Of a stretch of DNA of 11,250 nucleotides, positions 6,502 to 11,250 are shown piece after piece. Below the pieces are notes generated by a model, which was not told the origin of the DNA, ran no database searches, and worked only from the letters and a program-made list of their open reading frames with translations. Numbering within the stretch: position 1 is the stretch's first letter; every line of letters begins with the position of its first letter. A program made the position numbers and the translations under genes. Source of the DNA: Gammaproteobacteria bacterium (GTDB taxonomy: Bacteria > Pseudomonadota > Gammaproteobacteria > Steroidobacterales > Steroidobacteraceae); contig JAQGOE010000249.1 in assembly GCA_028293725.1 (NCBI GenBank), positions 1 through 11,250 of the forward strand, given 5' to 3'.

Positions 6502-7130
6502 GTCCTGCCTTCCCTGACGGTCGTGTCCACCATCGGCTTCTGAATGATGTTTCCCTTATCGTCCTGCACTACGGTGATACTGCGTATACCACCCTCGCGC
6601 TCCAGGGTTACCTCGAACTGCGTGAGGTCGCCGCTCGAGAAGATCATCACCTGTGGTGTTTTGTCCTTGGCATCCTGGGGCTTCTTCAACACCACAGGAC
6701 GGGTCTCGACCTTGAGTTTCACGTCGAGTCCGTAAGGCAGCTTCCGTAAGATGAGTGCATCGTCCTCAAAGACGCTGCGCCAGACCGTACGGTGCACGTC
6801 ATACGCGACGAATTCGTAGCTGTCGTCCTGGAAGATTAGTCCGTACTCGCGCGTCTGCAGCTCCGATTGTTCCCGTGCGTAGTTCAGGAGGGCAACCAGG
6901 CGGTCGCTCTCCTTTTCAAGGTCGCGGTCACGGCCCGTGAGCGAAACTGACAGCAACAGACCGGCGGACAGCACGCCGATGATGACCACCACAACGAGAA
7001 TCTCAACGAGCGTGAAGCCGCCGGCCACCGAGCGGCGACCGAGCGGCGAGCGAGGGAACCCCCAGCGGGGGTCAGCGGGGAAACCCCCAGCGGGGGTGGA
7101 GCGTGGTCCGCTCTTGTGAGTACGTCTCAT
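6498..7130 (-). CDS. gspH: Type II secretion minor pseudopilin H, with repeat-expanded leader
   Basis: GspH, the minor pseudopilin thought to link the GspG shaft to the tip complex. The ATG at 7130 lies 26 bp after the gspG stop. The product is 210 residues. Cleavage is expected after AGG (Gly38), before FTLVEILVVVVIIGVLSAGLLL, with Glu at mature +5. LVALLNYAREQSELQTREYGL (83-103) is the typical GspH helix-to-strand region, and IFSSGDLTQFEVTL the C-terminal part. The odd part is the 38-residue leader, where 5-20 is usual. Its DNA holds two copies of a palindrome, 25 bp apart, and an 11-bp tandem repeat. Their coding gives Pro/Gly/Arg-rich text unlike a prepilin leader. No better ATG, GTG or TTG lies between the repeats and the cleavage site except a GTG at codon 35, which would leave almost no leader. 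Confidence 0.92.
   Translation of the reverse strand: MRRTHKSGPRSTPAGGFPADPRWGFPRSPLGRRSVAGGFTLVEILVVVVIIGVLSAGLLLSVSLTGRDRDLEKESDRLVALLNYAREQSELQTREYGLIFQDDSYEFVAYDVHRTVWRSVFEDDALILRKLPYGLDVKLKVETRPVVLKKPQDAKDKTPQVMIFSSGDLTQFEVTLEREGGIRSITVVQDDKGNIIQKPMVDTTVREGRT
7028..7049. repeat. 11-bp tandem duplication in gspH leader
   Basis: ccgagcggcga occurs twice head to tail (7028-7038 and 7039-7049), followed by a partial gcgag. It lies between the gspH prepilin cleavage site and the palindrome pair. An 11-bp change is not a multiple of three, so it must be compensated by nearby changes for the frame to have stayed open. Confidence 0.85.
7058..7097. repeat. Pair of GC palindromes 25 bp apart inside gspH
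   Basis: Two identical 15-bp palindromes, accccc-agc-gggggt, lie at 7058-7072 and 7083-7097. The linking bases (tcagcggggaa) resemble part of the palindrome. The 13-bp core equals the one at 1744-1756. Because the 25-bp period is not a multiple of three, the two copies are read in different frames of gspH, as TPAGG and as DPRWG. This points to a DNA element rather than a selected peptide. Confidence 0.8.
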
Positions 7131-7156
7131 AGGTGGCTGGCTCCCGTGCCGCCGTG

Positions 7157-7624
7157 TTAGTCGGTCATGTTCCAGTTGCCGATGTCAGCATCTACCCCTT
7201 CACCGCCCGGCTGGCTGTCGGCCCCGAGCGTGTACAAATCGTAGTCCTTCACATGCGTGCCGGGACTCGTGTACTGGTAGTCGTTACCCCAGGGGTCCTT
7301 GCTCACATGCTGCAGGTAGCCGCCCGGACGCCAGTGGCGAATCGTCGGATCGGTAGGTTGCGTGGTGAGCGCCGCCAGACCCTGGTCCGTGGTGGGGTAC
7401 TTGGAGTTATCGAGGCGGAACATGGTGAGCGCCGTCTCGAGAGACTGGATGTCCTGCTTGGCCTTCGCGACACGTGCCTCGTCGACCTTGCTGATCACCT
7501 GCGGCACGATGACCGCGGCCAGCAGACCGATGATGATCACCACGACCATGATCTCGATGAGGGTGAAGCCACGCGCCTGGCGCGGAGCTCTGCTACCCTC
7601 GTTCGTCTTTGCAATGTAACTCAT
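7157..7624 (-). CDS. gspG: Type II secretion major pseudopilin G
   Basis: GspG, the major subunit of the T2SS pseudopilus. The chosen ATG at 7624 has AGGGA 10 bases upstream; another ATG ten codons earlier (7654) is possible but gives an even longer leader. The product is 155 residues, usual for GspG. The leader ends QARG (Gly19), then FTLIEIMVVVIIIGLLAAVIVP, with Glu24 at mature +5 and the conserved Pro at mature +22. The body shows KQDIQSLETALTMFRLDNSKYPTTDQGL, the GspG signature, and KDPWGNDYQY. The C-terminal segment LGADSQPGGEGVDADIGNW is the calcium-binding loop conserved in major pseudopilins. This is the first gene of the operon. It lies divergently from the rhombosortase gene and is preceded by neither gspF nor gspE. 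Confidence 0.97.
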   Translation of the reverse strand: MSYIAKTNEGSRAPRQARGFTLIEIMVVVIIIGLLAAVIVPQVISKVDEARVAKAKQDIQSLETALTMFRLDNSKYPTTDQGLAALTTQPTDPTIRHWRPGGYLQHVSKDPWGNDYQYTSPGTHVKDYDLYTLGADSQPGGEGVDADIGNWNMTD

Positions 7625-7672
7625 GAGCTGAAGGTCCCTGTAAAAAGGCGGCATGATGAGGCGCCTACCTAA

Positions 7673-7704
7673 GTTGCGAGCAGGCCCTGTTGCGAGCGGG
7701 GCCG
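7673..7704. repeat. Imperfect 16-bp tandem repeat in the divergent gspG/rrtA intergenic region
   Basis: gttgcgagcaggccct (7673-7688) is followed by gttgcgagcggggccg (7689-7704), identical at 13 of 16 positions. It sits in the middle of the 91-bp gap between two divergent starts. It could be a pair of binding sites for a regulator or just a local duplication. The sequence does not decide. Confidence 0.5.
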
Positions 7705-7715
7705 GATAATAACAA
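7704..7715. promoter_or_regulatory. Possible divergent promoter core (AT patch) for gspG and rrtA
   Basis: The only AT-rich patch in the intergenic region reads gataat on the plus strand (7705-7710) and tattat on the minus strand (7706-7711), each differing from TATAAT at one base. On the minus strand it would give gspG a leader of about 75 nt. On the plus strand it is so close to the rrtA ATG (7716) that the transcript would be nearly leaderless. I could not find a convincing -35 box at normal spacing on either strand, so this is weak. Confidence 0.25.
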
Positions 7716-8333
7716 ATGAATGCCAGCCAGCCTGTGACGACCATCCGGCGCGTGCTGACGTCTCTCAATTGCGACGGAAAGTACGGCGTCGGGCTCTTGC
7801 TCGCCTGTGCATTGCTGCTGCTCCCCGAGCTCGGGGGCGACGCTGGGCGCGCGCTGCTGCGCTATGACCGTGCTGGCCTGGCGGCGGGGCAGTGGTGGCG
7901 CCTGCTGACGGGACACATCGTTCACCTTGATCTCGAGCATGCAGGTCTCAACAGCCTCGGCCTGGTTCTCATGTGGGCCTTGTTCGCCCGCGACTACAGT
8001 CCCCGACAATGGATCCTGATCGTGCTCGTGACACTCGGAGCCATCGACGCAGGGCTGTGGCTCCGCGATTCGACAATTGCCTGGTACGTGGGTTCCTCAG
8101 GAGCCCTGCACGGTGTGATGGCGGCCGGTACTCTGGCGCATCTGCGGCGCCGCGATCTCGATGGCTGGATCCTCGCGGCGTTCATTGTCGTGAAGCTGTC
8201 CTTCGAGCAGGGATCGGGCGCGCTACCTTTCGCGGACAGCGGCGCCGGCGTCGTCGTCGATGCTCATCTCTATGGCGCCCTGGGAGGAGCCGCCGTCGCG
8301 GCTTTCCTGAAACCGCGCGCTGAACCGCTATAA
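7716..8333 (+). CDS. rrtA: Rhombosortase (rhomboid-family GlyGly-CTERM serine protease)
   Basis: An intramembrane serine protease of the rhombosortase branch of rhomboids. Known members (Vibrio cholerae RrtA) cleave the C-terminal GlyGly-CTERM anchor of proteins that then leave through the T2SS. The 205-residue product is rich in membrane helices. It contains GQWWRLLTGHIVHLDLEHAGLN (58-79), where His75 and Asn79 match the rhomboid HxxxN oxyanion pair. GSSGALHG (126-133) gives Ser128 as the nucleophile, and VDAHLYGALGG (181-191) gives His184 as the second catalytic residue. No strong Shine-Dalgarno sequence precedes the ATG. It diverges from gspG and is followed after 29 bp by fabD, whose probable -10 box covers its stop codon. 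The symbol follows the described family; no GlyGly-CTERM substrate is encoded in this window. Confidence 0.88.
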   Translation: MNASQPVTTIRRVLTSLNCDGKYGVGLLLACALLLLPELGGDAGRALLRYDRAGLAAGQWWRLLTGHIVHLDLEHAGLNSLGLVLMWALFARDYSPRQWILIVLVTLGAIDAGLWLRDSTIAWYVGSSGALHGVMAAGTLAHLRRRDLDGWILAAFIVVKLSFEQGSGALPFADSGAGVVVDAHLYGALGGAAVAAFLKPRAEPL

Positions 8334-8334
8334 T
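8307..8334 (+). promoter_or_regulatory. Probable sigma-70 promoter for fabD operon
   Basis: A perfect TATAAT (8329-8334) overlaps the rrtA stop codon. CTGAAA (8307-8312), which matches TTGACA at four of six positions, lies 16 bp upstream. Transcription would begin near 8341, about 20 nt before the fabD ATG, with GGGGA (8349-8353) as the ribosome site. This would let fabD-fabG be expressed independently of rrtA. Confidence 0.55.
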
Positions 8335-8362
8335 CCGCCGTTTTCAGCGGGGACCACTTCAG

Positions 8363-9325
8363 ATGTCGTTTGGCTTTGTTTTTCCGGGGCAGGGCTCCCA
8401 GTCGATTGGCATGCTCGCCTCGCTCCTCGCGGTGGACGCAGGTGCGGTGATCCGGACCACGTTCGATGAGGCGTCCACCGTATTGGGCTACGATCTTTGG
8501 CGGCTCGTGCAGGAGGGGCCCGAGGATCAGTTGAGCTCCACCGAACGCCAGCAGCCAGCGATGCTGACGGCGGGCGTTGCGACCTGGCGTTTGTGGTGCG
8601 GGCACGGCGGAGCATTACCGAGTGTCGTCTCAGGTCACAGCCTGGGCGAGTTCACCGCACTCGTCTGTGCCGGTGCGCTGGAATTCCGTACTGCCGTGGA
8701 TCTCGTCAGATTTCGCGGTCAGGCGATGCAGGAAGCCGTGCCGCTGGGCACCGGAGCGGTAGCGGCCATTCTAGGTCTCGAGGAAGCCAGTCTCGATGAG
8801 GCCTGCCGCGAGGCCGCGCAAGGTGAGGTCGTCGCCCTGGCAAATTTCAACGCCCCCGGACAGATCGCGATCGCCGGCCATACGGCCGCCGTCCAGCGAG
8901 CCATCGAGGGCGCCAAGACGCGTGGCGCGAAGCGAGCCATCCTGCTACCAGTAAGTGTGCCCTCGCATACGATCCTGATGCGCGGCGCGGCGGACCGGCT
9001 CGCCGGCAAACTGCGGAGTGTGGAGATCCGCAAGCCGCAGATTCCGTTCATCAGCGCGGTGGACGCGGCTCCTCACCAGGAGCCCGCCGATCTTCATGAG
9101 CTCCTGGTACGACAGCTGTCGAGCCCGGTCCGCTGGCTGGATACCGTGCGAGCCCTTTCGGCGACGGGCATCGCGCAGCTGGTCGAATGTGGTCCGGGAA
9201 AGGTGCTTACGGGGTTGAACCGCCGGATCGAGAAGCGGCCAGGGCTGGAGTTTCTGGCTCTGGAGGACCCGCCGTCGGTAGAGGCCGCCCTTGCGGCCGT
9301 ACGAGGGGTAGCCAATGCTCAATAA
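8363..9325 (+). CDS. fabD: Malonyl-CoA:ACP transacylase
   Basis: FabD transfers malonyl from CoA to the phosphopantetheine of acyl carrier protein, loading the extender unit for type II fatty acid synthesis in the cytoplasm. The product is 320 residues, near the usual 308-315. The N terminus FVFPGQGSQ supplies the oxyanion-side Gln. GHSLGEF (91-97) carries the nucleophile Ser93, RFRGQAMQEA (116-125) the carboxylate-binding Arg118, and VPSHTILM (199-206) the catalytic His202. NAPGQIAIAG (163-172) is also conserved. The ATG at 8363 has GGGGA nine bases upstream. Its 3' end overlaps fabG by 11 bp, so the two are probably co-translated. The gene order continues fabG-acpP-fabF as in most gammaproteobacteria, but plsX and fabH are not upstream. 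Confidence 0.97.
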   Translation: MSFGFVFPGQGSQSIGMLASLLAVDAGAVIRTTFDEASTVLGYDLWRLVQEGPEDQLSSTERQQPAMLTAGVATWRLWCGHGGALPSVVSGHSLGEFTALVCAGALEFRTAVDLVRFRGQAMQEAVPLGTGAVAAILGLEEASLDEACREAAQGEVVALANFNAPGQIAIAGHTAAVQRAIEGAKTRGAKRAILLPVSVPSHTILMRGAADRLAGKLRSVEIRKPQIPFISAVDAAPHQEPADLHELLVRQLSSPVRWLDTVRALSATGIAQLVECGPGKVLTGLNRRIEKRPGLEFLALEDPPSVEAALAAVRGVANAQ

Positions 9326-10055
9326 CGATGTGGCGCTCGTAACGGGCGCTTCGCGGGGAATCGGCAACGCCATTGCGATGGCCTTGGCCGGCGCGGGAGC
9401 GCGAATCGTAGGGACGTCGACGACCCCCGAGGGTGCGGCAAAGCTCACCGCGCAGCTCGCGTCGCACGGATACAACGGGCGTGGAGCGGTCCTGGACGTC
9501 GGAAATGCGGCCTCGATAGAGGCTCTGATGGCTGACCTGGACGCAGCGGGTGACATGCCCACCATCCTCGTCAACAACGCGGCGATCACCCGTGACACCC
9601 TGCTCCTGCGGATGAAGCAGGAGGATTGGGACGAGGTGATTGCCACAAACCTGACGTCTGTGTTCCGTCTCTCGAAGGCCTGCCTGCGTCGTATGATGAA
9701 GGAGCGACGCGGTCGCATCATCAATCTGACCTCCATCGTTGGCCTGACAGGCAACCCCGGACAGGTCAATTACTCGGCGGCAAAAGCGGGTCTGCTGGGT
9801 TTCACCAAGTCACTCGCGAAGGAGATCGCCTCGCGCGGTATCACCGTCAACGCAATCGCGCCGGGATTCATCGACACCGACATGACCCGCGCCCTGAATG
9901 ATGAGCAGCGGACGGCACTGCTGGCGCAGATCCCGATTGGACGGCTCGGGAGCGCGGCCGACATCGCGGCCACCGTTCTATTCCTCAGCTCCCCGTCCGC
10001 CGGCTACATCACCGGCGAGACTCTGCACGTCAACGGCGGCATGTACATGCCCTGA
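9315..10055 (+). CDS. fabG: 3-oxoacyl-ACP reductase
   Basis: FabG, the NADPH-dependent reductase of beta-ketoacyl-ACP in each elongation cycle; a short-chain dehydrogenase/reductase. The product is 246 residues, the family norm. TGASRGIG (10-17) is the cofactor-binding glycine motif. NNAAITRD (87-94) is the NNAG region, with Ala where E. coli has Gly, a substitution tolerated across SDRs. The catalytic set is Asn112, Ser140, Tyr153 and Lys157 (YSAAK), and APGFIDTDMT (182-191) and the C-terminal HVNGGMYMP are typical of FabG. The start lies inside the fabD 3' end, with GAGGGG about 7 bases upstream. No frame damage is seen. Confidence 0.97.
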   Translation: MLNNDVALVTGASRGIGNAIAMALAGAGARIVGTSTTPEGAAKLTAQLASHGYNGRGAVLDVGNAASIEALMADLDAAGDMPTILVNNAAITRDTLLLRMKQEDWDEVIATNLTSVFRLSKACLRRMMKERRGRIINLTSIVGLTGNPGQVNYSAAKAGLLGFTKSLAKEIASRGITVNAIAPGFIDTDMTRALNDEQRTALLAQIPIGRLGSAADIAATVLFLSSPSAGYITGETLHVNGGMYMP

Positions 10056-10160
10056 GGCGGCGTTGGATCAGCGCCACAGGGGCACTCCTGCGGGGGCGGC
10101 CGGGAACTTCCACCTTTGCGTTTCATGAGAAAAAACAATCACCTCGCCCGTTCGCCGGAA

Positions 10161-10190
10161 GTGGCACCCGGGGGGGTGTTCCCCTACAAT
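10161..10190 (+). promoter_or_regulatory. Probable acpP promoter
   Basis: TACAAT (10185-10190, five of six to consensus) is preceded at 18 bp by GTGGCA (10161-10166, four of six to TTGACA). The spacer contains a run of seven Gs (10170-10176) followed by tgttcccc, which can fold into a small hairpin. Transcription would begin near 10197. acpP commonly has its own strong promoter because the protein is abundant. Confidence 0.45.
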
Positions 10191-10200
10191 ACCGCGCCTT

Positions 10201-10227
10201 CGCGCCGGCTAAGATCGCCGGTGCGCG
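10201..10227 (+). promoter_or_regulatory. Stem-loop at the predicted 5' end of the acpP transcript
   Basis: cgcgccggc (10201-10209) pairs with gccgg and cgcg (10217-10221, 10224-10227) around a 7-nt loop, with a 2-nt bulge: nine G:C pairs. If transcription starts near 10197, this stem sits at the very 5' end of the mRNA, where such stems can slow decay. It is followed by an AU-rich, unstructured stretch up to the ribosome site AAGGA (10260-10264). Confidence 0.4.
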
Positions 10228-10275
10228 ACCTGAAACAGTACCGATTCTCTAAGACTACAAAAGGACAATCCGCTA

Positions 10276-10518
10276 ATGAGCACAGTTGAGCAGCAGGTCA
10301 AGGCCATCGTGGCCGAGCAGCTGGGCGTCAAACAGGAACAGGTCACGAACGATGCGTCGTTCGTGGATGATCTCGGAGCCGACTCGCTCGACACTGTCGA
10401 GCTGGTGATGGCTCTCGAAGAAGAGTTCGAGATCGAAATTCCCGATGAAGACGCCGAAAAAATCACCACGGTCCAGCAGGCCATCGAGTACATCAACGAG
10501 CGCCGCAACAAGGCCTGA
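10276..10518 (+). CDS. acpP: Acyl carrier protein
   Basis: AcpP, the small acidic carrier on which fatty acids are built, via a 4'-phosphopantetheine arm added by AcpS. The product is 80 residues, the usual size. [21 protein letters not shown] (31-51) is the hallmark segment, with Ser37 (DSL) as the attachment site. [19 protein letters not shown] (60-78) is the conserved C-terminal helix region. AAGGA lies 11 bases before the ATG. It is separated from fabG by 220 bp and from fabF by 142 bp, so its expression can be set independently of both. A hairpin just after the stop may act as a partial terminator. Confidence 0.98.
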   Translation: MSTVEQQVKAIVAEQLGVKQEQVTNDASFVDDLGADSLDTVELVMALEEEFEIEIPDEDAEKITTVQQAIEYINERRNKA

Positions 10519-10532
10519 CTCTCGTTGTGTGC

Positions 10533-10560
10533 GCAAACGGCCCGCGCCGTTGCAGTCTTT
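10533..10560 (+). terminator. Possible partial terminator after acpP
   Basis: aacggc (10536-10541) pairs with gccgtt (10546-10551) around a 4-nt loop, extendable by outer gc/gc pairs across a bulged A. agtcttt follows, a short and imperfect T-tract. It starts 18 bp after the acpP stop. The T-tract is weak, so read-through into fabF is likely. This would give more acpP than fabF transcript. Confidence 0.4.
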
Positions 10561-10660
10561 GCATCAGCGACCTACGGTATGCTGATCTGCCACGGGGGCC
10601 CGGCACAGAAATCGCGGGCACCCTCTCTTAACATCCGTCGAGTCTTCATACAGGTAGCGT

Positions 10661-11250
10661 GTGAGTAAACGTCGAATTGTCGTGACGGGTCTCGGCATCG
10701 TGTCTCCCGTGGGGAGCACGGTGAAATCGGCTTGGGAAGCCGTATTGAAAGGGGAGAGCGGCATTGGGCCGATCACCCGCTTCGATGTGTCCGCATTTCC
10801 GGTGCGCTTTGGCGGCGCGGTGCGCGGATTCGAGGTCAACGAGTACATTTCACCCAAGGACGCGCGGCGCATGGACGAGTTCATGCAGTACGGCGTGGCC
10901 GCAGGGATTCAGGCGATGTCGGATTCCGGCATCGACATGAGCAAGCTCGATGCTGACCGTTGCGGCGCCGTCTGCGGCGCCGGCATCGGCGGCTTGGGCA
11001 CGATCGAGGAGGAGTACGGCGCCTATCTGAAGGCGGGCAGTCCGCGGAAGATTTCGCCGTTCTTCGTGCCGGCCACTATTGTCAACATGATCTCCGGTCA
11101 TCTCTCGATCAAGTACGGCCTGAAAGGCCCGAATCTCGGGATTGTCACCGCCTGTACGACGTCGACCCACGCCATCGGCCTGGGAATGCGCACGATTCAG
11201 TACGGTGATGCCGACATGATCATCGCCGGTGGCGGCGAGATGGCGACGAC
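10661..11250 (+). CDS. fabF: 3-oxoacyl-ACP synthase II, 3' truncated by window edge
   Basis: FabF, the condensing enzyme (KAS II) that extends acyl-ACP with malonyl-ACP. Only the first 196 codons are in the window and no stop is reached. The start is GTG (10661) with AGG about 6 bases upstream; the protein begins MSKRRIVVTGLGIVSPVG, which aligns with the normal FabF N terminus, so no ATG alternative is needed. GAGIGGLGTIEEEY (106-119) and SPFFVPATIVNMISGHLSI (132-150) are conserved. TACTTSTHAIG (163-173) carries the nucleophile Cys165. The catalytic histidines lie beyond the window. It follows acpP after 142 bp, in the standard order. I saw no convincing separate promoter. Confidence 0.96.
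   Translation, partial: MSKRRIVVTGLGIVSPVGSTVKSAWEAVLKGESGIGPITRFDVSAFPVRFGGAVRGFEVNEYISPKDARRMDEFMQYGVAAGIQAMSDSGIDMSKLDADRCGAVCGAGIGGLGTIEEEYGAYLKAGSPRKISPFFVPATIVNMISGHLSIKYGLKGPNLGIVTACTTSTHAIGLGMRTIQYGDADMIIAGGGEMAT

Larger units (their letters stand above)
10056..10275. other. fabG-acpP intergenic region, 220 bp
   Basis: There is no open reading frame here worth calling. The first half holds only weak GC-rich pairing (cgcc at 10070-10073 with ggcg at 10094-10097, cagg with cctg inside) and no T-run, so I do not call a terminator after fabG. The second half holds a promoter candidate and a leader hairpin for acpP, listed separately. Confidence 0.6.

Noticed and set aside
10070..10097. 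Terminator hairpin after fabG
   Set aside because: Pairing is short and interrupted, and no T-run follows.
10161..10178. Sigma-54 promoter (TGGCAC) upstream of acpP
   Set aside because: The -12 element TTGC is missing at the required spacing.
10578..10656. Separate fabF promoter (tatgct, or ttaaca as -35)
   Set aside because: No matching partner box at 15-19 bp spacing.

Overview
The window looks like chromosomal DNA of a GC-rich gammaproteobacterium. The pseudopilin/assembly genes run in the order gspG-H-I-J-K-L-M-N, including a gspN of the Xanthomonas/Pseudomonas kind. A rhombosortase sits beside them, and a fabD-fabG-acpP-fabF block follows. A member of the Xanthomonadales/Nevskiales/Steroidobacter part of the class is plausible, but the sequence alone does not fix the genus. 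I see no tRNA, rRNA, CRISPR array, transposase or prophage gene.

Layout: (1) 2-1720, plus strand: the C-terminal 572 codons of a UvrD/AddA/RecB-type helicase-nuclease that starts before the window. (2) 1767-7624, minus strand: a tightly packed type II secretion (T2SS) operon, transcribed gspG to gspN. It encodes the major pseudopilin G, the minor pseudopilins H, I, J and K, and the inner-membrane proteins L, M and N. gspC, gspD, gspE and gspF are absent and must lie elsewhere. Four junctions are 4-bp NTGA stop/start overlaps, and three of these use GTG or TTG starts. (3) 7716-8333, plus strand: a rhombosortase (rhomboid-family GlyGly-CTERM protease), divergent from gspG across 91 bp. Rhombosortases process proteins exported by the T2SS, so this neighbourhood is functionally coherent. 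(4) 8363-11250, plus strand: fabD, fabG, acpP and the 5' part of fabF, the core of fatty-acid chain elongation. plsX and fabH are not upstream of fabD as they often are.

The least ordinary sequence is not a gene. A 13-bp hairpin, cccccagcggggg, occurs three times. One copy sits between the convergent helicase-nuclease and gspN genes. Two more, 25 bp apart, sit inside the gspH coding sequence next to an 11-bp tandem duplication, where they appear to have lengthened the prepilin leader to 38 residues. The helicase-nuclease linker is built from two families of short tandem repeats. GspI carries a Pro/Gly/Asn-rich tail and GspK an octaglycine microsatellite. I did not find a clearly new multi-gene system. 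The best candidates for follow-up are the hairpin element in gspH and the T2SS-rhombosortase pairing.
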